A DNA stretch of 64,000 nucleotides. It comes from Blastomussa wellsi (taxonomy: Eukaryota; Cnidaria; Anthozoa; Scleractinia; Plerogyridae). Position 1 is the first letter of the stretch. Each line of letters opens with the position of its first letter. The position numbers were made by a program, and so were the translations under genes. Shown in pieces: positions 44,115 through 56,600 of the stretch. The stretch covers positions 2,350,366 to 2,414,365 of the forward strand of contig OX393570.1 in the NCBI GenBank assembly GCA_947652115.1, written 5' to 3'. The notes beneath the pieces are model-generated. The model ran no database searches. It was not told the DNA's origin and saw only the letters and a list, made by a program, of their open reading frames with translations.

Positions 44115-44233
44115 ACCATGTAGTTTTCGTTCCGACGAAGGGCTAACGCTCGAAACGTCAGTTCTTGAATCTCTTTACGGTGGCCAATTGACATTATCAA
44201 CCCAGTTGATAAAACCAAATTATATTGTTATAC

Positions 44234-44278
<45 letters not shown>

Positions 44279-44285
44279 CTATTCT
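44115..44285 (+). mobile_element. Penelope/retrozyme-type repeat, most complete copy
   Basis: It has the same hammerhead-like core at 44132-44160, followed by CTCTTTACGGTGGCCAATTG, CAGTTGATAAAACC, CCACCGACGCAGCACCACAG and the end ACCCCCTCTATTC that recurs in the 19.1-kb copy. Confidence 0.6.
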
Positions 44286-44510
44286 TTTGAGAAGTAGGAT
44301 GCGCATTTCAACCGGAAGTCCGATAGTTTCGGACTTCAAATCGGATCTTTCCAGGGTCGTTCGTTTCCCGATCGACCCTGGGTACGAGGGTGGAAACTCT
44401 AGTTTCAGGTAGAAAAGTGTTTTATTGGCTGATTGGATATACGTAGCTGAAATAGAAGACGCTCAGTTTCGTTTTTTTTTTTAATTTTCCATGCATTTGT
44501 CTGTAAATAT

Positions 44511-44665
44511 TAGACCAATTCCGATATATTAAATTCTAACATGGTACCGAGGCTTAGGGGAATAAAACAAAAGAAATTATTTATTCATCCCTAAGCCTCG
44601 ATGCAAAATCTTTTGTTTTATTCCCATAAGCCTCGGCGATATATTAATATATCGGAATTGGTCTA
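44511..44665. repeat. Tc1/mariner-like MITE, 155 bp
   Basis: TAGACCAATTCCGATATATT at the left is the inverse of the right end AATATATCGGAATTGGTCTA. TA stands at both outer edges, as expected for a TA target site. The interior carries a second palindrome, CCGAGGCTTAGGG and CCCTAAGCCTCG. Confidence 0.75.
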
Positions 44666-47416
44666 TTTGGGTGCCGCGGCGGGAAAAAATTAAAACTTGG
44701 TGAATACAATCTTTTCTGCCTAGTATTTTAACGTAATGATTCATAAATATTGCAATCTTCAATTTTTAAAAAAGTTATTTCCCATCAGATTCCCATACAA
44801 ACACTGTAATTTCTGACCGCTTTGCCTACCCGTCAAGAGGGCGTCGAAAACCGTGATAAGGCCAATTGAAAATAAGTACTCTTGGTTGTCCGTACATCTA
44901 TCCCACTCCATTGCCAAAGAGTGACAAGAATCGTTCCACAAAACGAAATAAATAACAACAAACTCGTGAATGGATACACATTATTTTATTGGTGATTAAT
45001 AGTTAATGATACACAGCTATTACAATTACAAACTTGCTGTTGGCCAACATTACAACGTCGGCTTACAGTCAAACTATTTTGGCGTCAAACAGATCAATAG
45101 AACGTACGAGAGCGTTAATTACATTGCCTTGTGTTCTTTTAGCTGACAGGTCCGTATAAAGGTGTCAATTTGAACCCGACAAGGTATGCGAGCGAAATAA
45201 TTTCGCGTTCAATAATGATTTAAAAGATATTTTGACTGATAACCCCCTTCCGAACCTATTCTAACAACTTATTCACGTACTGGAAGATAACCAACTACCC
45301 CGTTTGATGCGGGCTCTGTCGCACTTGGTTTGCATTTCTTGCATTTGGAATCCCTCGGGATAAAAATAACCTCGATATTTTTCACTAAATGACGTTTTAG
45401 ATCATTCAATTTAGTTTTTACATCTTAATGTGCGTTTTTCTAATCTGGAAAATCTCATCAACACAGAGCAAAATGCGAACGAAACAATTATAAGCTTTGC
45501 AAACCAAGCTGGAGAGAGCTCGCATAAGACAGAATGTTGGCGACCTTTGATGGGTAAAGAGTATGTTACGACCTTACAAAGTTTGACGCTTTTATGGAAA
45601 CTATACATAACAAAACATTCAACGATGGAATAATAAATATATTTTTTCCTCTGTTTTACAGCATTTACTCATAAACTCATTTTTCATTTCTCGTTAACAT
45701 TTTATACAAAATTAATAACATTTGAAATTTCTCATCATCTCGTGTCTCAACACTTCACTGTACAACAGCTGAGCTGGTGACCTGACCACTCAGAAGAAGT
45801 TCAACACTTTACAAAGCTTCACTGACACAGTAAAAAGTCTAAAAACATTTATATCTTGGCGCTTTCAAGTCTCCACTCTACCGCCATTGTTTTCCTGTAA
45901 ACGAGAAAGAGTCGACCCGAAAAATTCCGCGTTGATGGCGTAACTCTACAGAGATCCGTGATTGGTTGTTGCCTGGTTACGAATTTTCGCACGCGAGTAA
46001 CAACCAATGGGAAACAGGTAAAAGGGTCTTTCAAGAGCTTTGTTATTAATGAGGATTTTTTCGGGACGAGTCTCAAAAGGCTCCGTCGTGGGGACGAATA
46101 GAAAAAGTTGAATTCGATTGTCCGAAAACCTGATCTAACAACAATTTACTTAAATACTGTGGGGGCAGGCTTTTCTAGTTTCAACGGTTTATACAGAAAC
46201 ATTGGAGGAAACGTTGCGCAGTTCAAGATTTGTAGACATTTCAGGGCAGTAAAACTATTCTTTGAACTTTAAACAGAACCGATACAAACCTCAAATAACA
46301 TTTCATTTAAATACATGACTCAGTAATATTGTCGAAAATTGAAATGCAAATGAAATGTAATTGAAGAAAGCTTATAATTTAATTATTTCCAGAATTTTAA
46401 GTCAAAATGATATTCTATAAAATCACCTCTTGTATATACTCAGAAACTACTTTATTTTTCCTCAGTATAAATTAAATGAAGGTAGTTTATTCGGGCCTCC
46501 AACTTAAATCGATTTTTACCAAAAAATTCCCCATCCAGTATAAAGCAAAGATACCAACGAACGCTAAATTCTCACATGGCTAAGACCTCAGTATTTCAAA
46601 TGAATAAACTTTGAAGTCTTAGCACCTTTTTTCAGCCTGTTAGTCAGTATTTCTTAGAGTGCTAGTTGTAAGAGTTTTATATTAAATATGAAAGAAATTA
46701 CTTTCGACCGTTTGCCTATTACCATTTTTACCGAGGTTGACTTTGTGTTGACATTTTTGAAAAGGATTTAGATGTTGGTCACTTTTTATGCTAAACGATT
46801 TCGAAGGACGCAGTCTGAGTGAAATTTACAGAAATGAACAATTCCTTGAACTAAATAACACATCAGCGGAAATGGTTTTGACTTGATGAAATGACATATA
46901 ATACAAAAAAAATATAATAATGGAAAATTTTCTTTACTCTTTTACTTCCTTTGGCCGTCTTGAAGACTAATATGTCAACGCGCATTTTTAGAACAAGCAA
47001 AGCATTACTGAAGTTAAGCTCAAAGCATGAAAACTGTCTATTAGTAGAAACTGTACCTTTCTCCTCCTTCCAGATATAAATACATGGTTACACCAATTGC
47101 AAGAAACTTTAGAAGCTCTTTAGGAACTTCTAAGGGTATTATTAATTACATCTAATCAGTTGAAAGCTGATTTCAACCGAAATCTACGAACAAAGAACAC
47201 TGTCTTTTGTTTTTACACTGTTGATATAAATCTTGCGCACTATTAAACTTTATATATCTTAAATCTATATCATATTATTTAATTCCATCTGTAGGAAATG
47301 ATTTTAGTTACTGTCGTCCCATACATTGCGGGTAAATTTGGTGAATAACCTTTTAACAAAACCATCTGCGAATGATAAATTACAAGTCTCTTAACTAAAC
47401 TCGTGAATATACTACT
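44666..47416. other. Gene-poor AT-rich stretch
   Basis: No supported gene. Short ORFs (for example on the minus strand at 45849-46076) lack motifs or splice context. The right edge abuts the probable 3' UTR of the diacylglycerol kinase. Confidence 0.45.
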
Positions 47417-47422
47417 TTTATT
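47417..47422 (-). terminator. Likely polyadenylation signal of the diacylglycerol kinase gene
   Basis: AATAAA on the minus strand, about 265 bases beyond the stop codon at 47687-47689. Confidence 0.45.
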
Positions 47423-47686
47423 CTCTTCTGCTTGTCACGCCCATTTTCTGGACCTGATTGCATGACGCACGTCACGTCATCTTTTCAGAAGCGATCGTGT
47501 GACAAAAAACTGGGACCAGAAGTCGCCCCTATCACGTCAGTCTGCTACAAGGGGACTAGTTAAGTTATAACTTAACTAAATAGCAACGTGTTTTCTCTAG
47601 GCTGTGTGACCAGTAATTCAATTTGTCAGTTCGTTTGGTTTCTAAAGCACGCTTATAGGTCTTAGAGTTTGAATAATCGCATACTT

Positions 47687-50600
47687 TCAGTGACTGTCTT
47701 CTTTGTCGATTGCCCTTTTGAGTCGTCCTGCCCTCTCTTCAGCTTTCGCTGTTCGTTCAATCCTCTCCGCTGATTTCGGTGACACTCCTCCGCACAGAGC
47801 TTTGATGCCATGAAGAATGCGCTTCACGTGACCAACTTTCGTCACACCCAGTTCCTAATAAGGCAATACAAACCACGTCATAAGTACGAAGGTACCACGA
47901 GGGAACAAATGCCTCCCTCTACGCATTCATTTCTTCTCCCAGTTTGAATCACAGTCTACGCCTACATTAAGCTGGATAAATTCAAAATTTGCGGCGTTTT
48001 CGAATGTTTTCTGTTCACACTATAATTTTCAAATTGTTTCACCGTCCATACTGAACCGTTGTCTCACCAGACACAACGCCCGCGTTAATTTTCCCGTTGT
48101 GACATCAGCGTTCTCAAATAGTTTCGTTAACGTCATCCACACTAACACCTATCCGGTGTTTTCAAATTTACCACTCTGGAGAGCCTTTTGAAAAACGTTC
48201 ATGAAGATAAAAACGTCTGTTTGTTCACCCTAAAAGCTTTACTGGTATTAACTGCAATACTAGCTGGTTGAAATTGCAATCAATTTGAGGACCTAGCCTT
48301 TCACAGCTTTACCTTCAAATCCGGTCTGTCTAGATTTAACAGTTCAGGACCCCGGATGTCATGCCTCACAAACTGTTCCTTGTATTCTGTTAGTCCCAGG
48401 CTCTCGAGCCAGTTCCCGACTTCCTCAACTCCCCAGAACTTAATCATACGGCCTTGGGAAAAACAAAAGTCACTGAGTTACGACTGCGTTTTCTACAACA
48501 ATTTTTGGATGCGTGTCGTAAAACTAAAGCCAAAGTAATCATATACTGGCCAATCACAACACAATAGATGTAGCCGGTGTGAAGCGCGGGAAAACGTTCG
48601 CAAGCGAGTCACAATTGGTTTTGGTTTACTTCTCTGATTGGTTCAGAAAGTGGCGCGAGATTTTTTAACCAATCACTACGCGTTTTGGTGCAAAACCAAA
48701 ACAAGCTAGGCAAGGTTATCCATATTCAGGGTTGCCACTTATCATAAACTAAATAGTTCCCTGACTTTTCACTGACCTTTGAACAATTTTCCCTGACCTT
48801 AGATTAGATAAATAAAATTAAAGAAACAACAGAAACCACTGGCCAAAAATACTGCTTCTGCACATGCCACTCGAACAGTATCAAAATCAATCGTGTTCCA
48901 CCATGTTTTGCTGAAAGGAAATAAAATTTCCTGACTTTTCACTGACTTTACCAAACATCGAACATTTTCCCTGACTTTTAAAAAATTCCCTGACTTTTCC
49001 CTGACCTTGAAAAATTATTGTTTTTCCCGGACTTTTCCCTGACCGTGGCAACCCTGATATTGTAATCCACTTCTATTCTCGCTATCGTTAGTCATCCTCA
49101 CTTCCTAATGGGCTAATATATTTGCTAGGCACTGCTCTACAAAATCAATCCATTACTGCTGGGTTTCCTTTTCATGTAGTAGGTTTTTTGGGTCGTCTTA
49201 AAGTCCTGCTAAAAAAAAACAACAATTTCACTGCTGTTTCTCACCTGAAGGGGCTGACCCAACTTTCGTCATTTCTGGTTTCTTGGATCTTAGAAACCCA
49301 GACAACCTAAACTTGCTTCTTCCTTTGCCTGAGGATTGCCTTTCAACCTGAAATTCATTTCCACACGGCTATTACTACAATAGAAGGGGTAAGTTTCGAT
49401 AAGTTTCTAAAGAAACTGTAGTGCTGCGTCGGTGGGAAGTATAACAAAATAATTTGGTTTTATCTTGCAAGACCAATTTCTGTTTACAACGTCGTAACAT
49501 ACATGAAGTTTACAGTTAATTAACCCGTCACCCCGTTTCGTCAAGCAAAAATTGACACCCTCCGAAAGCTTTTATGTTGGCTTACTACCGTTTGGAGGTG
49601 ATAAAAATGTTTAACTTTTTACCTTTCTCTTTTTAGTGTTTTTTACAGGCTACAACCATCAGATGCAACATGTGAACAATAAAATGCTAAATGGCCAAAA
49701 TGAACAACCGAGCGCTGAAGAGTGGCGTTTTCAATGGCGTTTTTCTGAAAATCTACCCATATGAGTATGACCCTACCTCAAATTTCACAAATTAAAACTT
49801 CGCATTAGTTACACACTCATGCAAAATAAAATAAAAATTTGTATGACAGATTTTTCAGAAAATAGGAAAATGTGATATTTTGCCTTTTAAAAAATAGCTC
49901 AAAATCTGTCTTTTTGGCTGTGGACGTGACTCATCCATATAAATAAATTGTGAAAGTTTCATCGTCGGTTGTACGGTAGCCACTACACTTCCCACGAGAA
50001 CCTATGAACTACTAACCTCGTCTTCCGTTAGATTTGTTAAACCGTACGCTTCAACTGTTCTGCTGATAAGTGATTTGACCGTTGAAATGGAGGACCAAAG
50101 GTTCCGCTCCATTTCTGATGCCATCGACTACAAGATGAGACGAAATAGTTAAATTGGTTTAGATACGGTTATTTTACATAGTTAAGTAAATTACAGGTTA
50201 TCTTGCAAATGACTTGTGGTTTAACTTTCAATCCTAGATGAAACGCAAGCAGTACTCTCGTTTACCTTGCTGTACAATGCGGTTCATAAAACCCTAGTGA
50301 CATATAGTTTATTATGCTCTCCATTCAAATGAAAGCTATTGAGCAGTACTTTCATGTGGTACGGTTTATTACGCTGTACAAGGTGGTTCTAACTTTTAAG
50401 TCTGTGGATGAAACCCTAGTGTGTGACCATTGAAATGAAAGCTATTGAGCGGTACTTTCATGTGGTACGGTTTATTATGCTGTACAAGGTGGTTCTAACT
50501 TTTAAGTCTGTGGATAAAACCCTAGTGTGTGACCATTGAAATGAAAGCTACTGAGCAGTACTTTCATGTGGTTCATGCTTTACAATGCTCTAACGTTTAC

Positions 50601-53600
50601 ACATGGATTGCTATTCAGGATATATAACATATAACTGCTTGTGGGGATTATTTACTATCGGAGGCTTAACAGCATGTGATAACTCTAGTTGATACTTACT
50701 GGCACAAGCGACGGCAGGTCAATTTGGAGAAAATATGTAACCGCTTGAACCAAGGCCCTCCCGGTAGTCACAAGATCCGTAATACGTCCTTTACTTGGGG
50801 CCTGGGTATGACAGTAAAACACGCAAACAATGATCGGTGAGACTGATGAAAGATAGCCGTTACTGCTAACTCCAAAATAATGTATTGGCACTATAACGAG
50901 CGAGATACAAAGCTGTTAACACGTAACAGGCACGCAATGATCTTAGATCTAAGGATAAGCTTTCATTCTAACGGGGCCATGAGTGTGCAGTCACAAAATA
51001 TTCAGAAGCGTTGCGTGACAACCCAAGTAACGGCATCGAGTGAGATTTTGCATACGCTTACCTCAGGGATTTTTCCACCGTCAAGGACAAGCTTCTCTAT
51101 TGAGTTTGCAGCAGAGTCCGCTAAACTTAGCAATTCTTGAAGATCATTTTCACACGATTCACATGCGGTCTTAACACTGCAATCAAAATAAAACAATGTT
51201 ACTCATAACGTCTGTGAAAATGGTTGTAATACTTGGTGCAAGTATCTTTCTCTGCCATTTAACGCCGTACGTGTTACGAGTACACGCTGACCTTGAGGCC
51301 GGGCAGCAGCTGACGCAAGCTCTCAATGGTTCACTACCCTTAATTACAGCCTGGTTACATGGCGAATCTCAGCTCGACTTCCGGAACAAATCTTCTTCAA
51401 AAGAACTTTGCGATTATATGACGAGAATTTCATTCTTGGGTGAGAGGCTGAACAACCTCATGAAATCGCATTCAAATTTCAGCCCGGGATGAAATTCGTC
51501 ATAAAATCAGGCAACCTCGTTCCCAGGGTCTCTCTCTCACCGCCCCCTGGGGACGCTCCAGGACACGGGAAGGAGAGGACCCAGGGAACGAGGTTGATAA
51601 TCAGGCCAAAAGAATAATAGAACGGACAACAGATTGCAAAACAATGCCCCTAGCCCCAAAACAGTCGCAATACTTGTACAAGCTTACGAGAGCTCCGCGC
51701 TACACTACGAAATGTGTTTGGAGGGTGAAAAGACATTGTGGAGTTAAAAGATTCGTCCTCACCAGTTGACCAAAATACTCAGACACTGCACAAGTGACGT
51801 CAGCACTTCAGCTTGTACATTCGTGACGCTTGGGCTGATCTTTTCCTGTTGAAGTTCTGTCCATTCTCGCAGCGTTAACTCGAATTCCTGAAAAAAAAAA
51901 AAAAACACGTGTTAGTTAGTTGCGATAGTTTCTCTTCGGTTTCTGTATTTCTTTTCCAGAAAGGACAACATTTCAACTGTGTTTTCCAGTGAGGACACTC
52001 GAACCATGAACTCTTCACTTTTTTGCACAATTTTAGTTTTATCATCCAGTGAGACTTCTTCATCCAGACAAAAGGATTAGCGTTTTTAGTGCCTAATCCT
52101 TTTTGTTTATTAGAAGAACGCTTATTGGATAATCATAAAAATTGCAAAAAAAAAATCATGTGTTCATGGTTTGAGTGTCCTAACTGTAACTGGCCACTGG
52201 TATTTATGAGTTGTCCCGTTCCCCGATTTCAAACAAGGTCTGATGCCAACTTTGTCAGCAGACCATATGGGCTCGGGCGGTTTGTTGGCATATTACAGAC
52301 CTCGTGATGTTACCCTTGACAGTCGTTCCTTTCAAATTTCCAAATAGTCACGTGTATTTGAATAAGTGTTCTTAGATGGATAAAGGAACAACTGTCTAGT
52401 GAATATCACGTGGTCTGTAACAGATCGGGTCACCTGAAAATCAGTTCAACTAATCTACTGAAGTTTCTTAGGAATGCTTTTCGAAAAGGCCAAAAACAAA
52501 TGATTTTAAAGAAAGGAATTCGACTTTTGCCGCTTAAACATGCACCTCTTCAACTTCTGGGGAGACTAGGGCAAGTTATGACGTAGAAACGATGATAGAA
52601 GCAGTTGCCCACATATTGTCAATTAAGAAGATCTCTGGATATTTAGGATGGGATAATTCCACGCCATTGCGAGCGTCTGTGTATACACACAGATCACTAG
52701 ACTGCCTTATTTTATTGGTCGCTCGGTCTATTCATCTTACCCTGTCTCTAACCAACATCTGCGCTCGGTTTTTATGAACAATCTTGATATATCCCGGGGG
52801 TTGCATCCAGGCTTCCCCGTCCACTTGAACGGGTACAGATTCACCAAATATGGAGATTTTCACTGACCGACACTGAAAAATATACGGATCCATTACATGT
52901 TGGTTAAACATAACATGCTGACTAAATTATTGTTGTCGTCCATTTGACAACCGCTGCGCTTGTAAAGAAAACATTTCTAGGTATGTAAAAGTAAGATAAC
53001 CCACGTCGTCCACTTATATCCAGGACTGAACGCAACTGCAAAATTTATAATTTATAATTTTCGTAATTTTCGTAACATTCGCAGTTTCGTCGAGGGCCGT
53101 CCTTGAAGGCCTTTGATATGATGAACTGTATTGACATCTCTTTTCGCGAAATCTGTGAAATTTCTCTATTTTAGTAATTTTCGTAATTGCTTTCAATCCT
53201 GGACATATCTCACTTCGTCACGTGTTACTACCTAAGGACGCTTGCCTGGGAGGCCATTGGCAGCCTTGATGTTATGATCTTACTAACAAACCAAGTCAGT
53301 TAACATCTGCAAGCTTGGTTAAACACTGTTTCAAAGCAATACTTCAGAAATAAAATGAAAAGCGGGATGCGATAAAACTCGAAAAGCGAAACAACAAAAT
53401 TAGGCGAAAAACCGCATCTTAAACCGTGGAAAACAGTTGCGTAAAAAATGAGAAGTTTAACCGGAATAAAGTGCCTTGCATGAAGAGTGATTGGCGTCAA
53501 CTGATTTATACAAACCAAGGGATGGTAAAAATACGTAAAGAATCCAGACACGAGAACTTTACGTGTGGCCATGTGAAATAATTATTGTTATCAGGGGGTT

Positions 53601-56600
53601 TGTGAACGAAACAAACTTACCTGGGCGATCCGATGGTGTTGCATCCCTCCAAACACTTTACACATTCCCTAGTAACCAAAGGAAACAAATCAAATACTGC
53701 TTTCAAAAGAGCGAAAAAGAGCGGTTTTCGCTTCAGTGCAGAAAGTAATTCTGCGTTTACTTTGGTTTTGTATTACTTTGCTTCGTGATTGGTTTAAAAA
53801 TCTCGCGCCACTTTTTTCAACCAATCAGGAGTAAAACTGGATTGTCTCCGTCCTTTGTGATTGGCCAAAGTAATTACTTTGGCTTTGGTTTTGCGTCACT
53901 CAATTAAAACTCCACCTAACGACCATGACAATACAGCTCTTGGCAATAACGAACGCCGCTTCAAGCACCCCCGCCCCCACCCTACCTCAAATCTCAGAGG
54001 AAAACATCCTTCCTAAAATAGACCCTCCCATGATGGAGAAGTCTAATCGACTGCATGTGATATTCTTGTATGCAACAAAAAAACCTTCCGTCACAGTAGA
54101 CCACAGTATCCCGTCCTAACAGAAACGATTTCGACAACGTGTTTCATTTAGTAGAATGTACTCGGGGCTAGCGGAACTGAGCCGAGTTGGAGCGTATACG
54201 CAATAAAAGCACAGTAAGCAGAGTTTCCGTTCGGATATTCCGGTTGGGGATTTCGGACTACCCTTGAAGACTTTCAGTTTATTTTGGAAATTTTCCGTTT
54301 GGGCAAACCAAAACAGAGTTACCATTTACATCCCAACTGAAATTTCGTCTTTCAGCAAATTACACAAGGAGTTTCCTTACCATTTGGCTTGCACCAAGAA
54401 CAGCCACGACTTCCAGGATGTTGTCATCATTTGAAGGCTCTGTGAAACCCTGAAACATTCAACATCAGCATTCAGTTACGAAAGTAAAGGGGCCACAAGC
54501 CACAGCTGGCAATACTTATATGTTGAATAATATCGCTGCGATACCTGCACTGAACTGCAATGCACTGCACCGCAATACAATACACTGCAATGCAAAACTG
54601 TTTTGCTTAAAGCTATTCAAACAGACAAAATAACAACAGGTTCAGCACTAACGTCATCTCTTCCTGTTCCCCAGAAGTTGGCTCCACCCATGTAACTGCA
54701 GAACAAGAGAAAACAGAAACAATGCTAGAGCAGTTTGTAGATGACAGTAAAAAGTAGCTATTTGTTAGCCAGGGGCAGATCCAAGATTTTTCTTCAGAGC
54801 GGGTGCACCACTAAAAAATGGCATAACTGATGAGTGATGTACGCAGAATACTAGTTTTATTAGAAAGCCACAGGTCGCCTCAGGGGAGGGGGGGACCCTG
54901 CACCCTCCCCTAGATCCGCCCCTGTTTACGGTTTTTTTCGCTTGTTAAGCTTTGTACTAGGTTTCTAATACTCATGCAACACACTTTTTCCTCGTGCACA
55001 CGTGAAAAATTGCTTTGCGGTGAAGATTTTCTTAGGTACCTTGTTATGTTTAATACAACAATTCCTTGAAGGCTTGGAAGATTGATTTTGTGTCCGTCAC
55101 ACTGCGAATAAAGCAAAAAATAAAAATTGCTGACAGTGAAATGCACACTATGTCGTCGGGAAATCCGACAAGAATAAAAGAAAATAATTATTATTAATTG
55201 CCCATATTTTAAATGAACGTAAGGTAAGTCTGCAGTCGGGCCTAGTGGCCCATCAGGCCGGAGCTTATCCCTGTATCTGTAGCATGAAGCGACAGAGAGT
55301 ATTTCTACTCCCCCCTGGATGGGATGCTAGTCCATCGCAGGGTTACCCCCCAGCAGTAAATCCGCCGGTACCCATTTATACATCTGGGTGAAGAGAGGCA
55401 CTGCGAGAGTAAAGTGTCTTGCCCAAGAACACAACGCAGTGCCCCGGTTAGAGGCTCGAACCCGGACCGTCCGATCCGGAGTACAGCGCACTAACCATTA
55501 GGCCACTACGTCTCCCTTAAAATGAACGTAATATGGTTAAAAATCTCCACTTGCAGGATGCAGAGTCAGTTAGCTAACTATACGCGTAGCCAAAAAGTTG
55601 AACTCAGAACTATAGAGAACTAGCCTGTGTACAGCTGGCGGTTCAGTTCGGGTAACGCGGGCAAGCGAGCGGCGAAATGCGAAAACAAACGGCAAAATCG
55701 CGAGGGGTTTAGTAGAGAGAAACGATGCTGCCCCTCGCTGCTCGCTCGCGCACGATATCCCCAACTTAAACCACCAGGAACGCAGGCTACAGAGAGCAAC
55801 ACAAAGCTACAGACCAGAACGAGATTTAGGGAACTCCTACCTCCAGTCTCACCCTCTGGTCTAGGTTCTTATAAGTTCTTTGTAGCAGCTCCCGTCCACC
55901 CAGCAAACCGTAATAAAGTAAATTCAGCGCTCGACTCCTACAACAACAGAGAAGAGGCAAAAAACAATGAGAACGCTTCCACTATCAAGCGTGATCAAAA
56001 TCTACATAGCCCTCTAAGCACAACTGGCTTATAGCTCCGGTTTCTGTAGCATGAAGCGGAGGAGTATTGCTGCTGCCCTGGGGACAGGTTACTCCCCATG
56101 GGGGGAGGCTACTCCCCCTGGGAGCAGGTTACTCTCCAGAATTCTGTCAGATTGTCCTAACAATTCGCCAGTACCCGTTTATACTTCTTGGTGGAGAGAG
56201 GCACAGCGAGAGTAAAGTGTCTTTCTCAAGACCGCAACACAATAGGCACAGCGAGAGTAAAGTGCCCTGCTCAAGACCGCAACAAAATAGTCCCGGTGTC
56301 AAGAAGAGAGGTGCTAAATAAAATAAAACTAATAAGCCATTTCCGAGTTGCCTTTTACCTACGAGTCTTGGTGCACAACCTTTCAAATGGAAATGACCTT
56401 GATTCTCAAGACAAGAGACGTGCGAGTAAAACTCATTTTCATATGAAAGGTTGTGTACCGAGACTCGTCTTGAAACAGAGGAAAACAGCATCTCGTAAAG
56501 GGACTATTAACGAGCTGATGCTGTCTAGAGTCGCCAAATCACTAATGTTCATTATAAATTAGTGCAATATTATTTAAAGGAGATGCAAACGATAAGGTAG

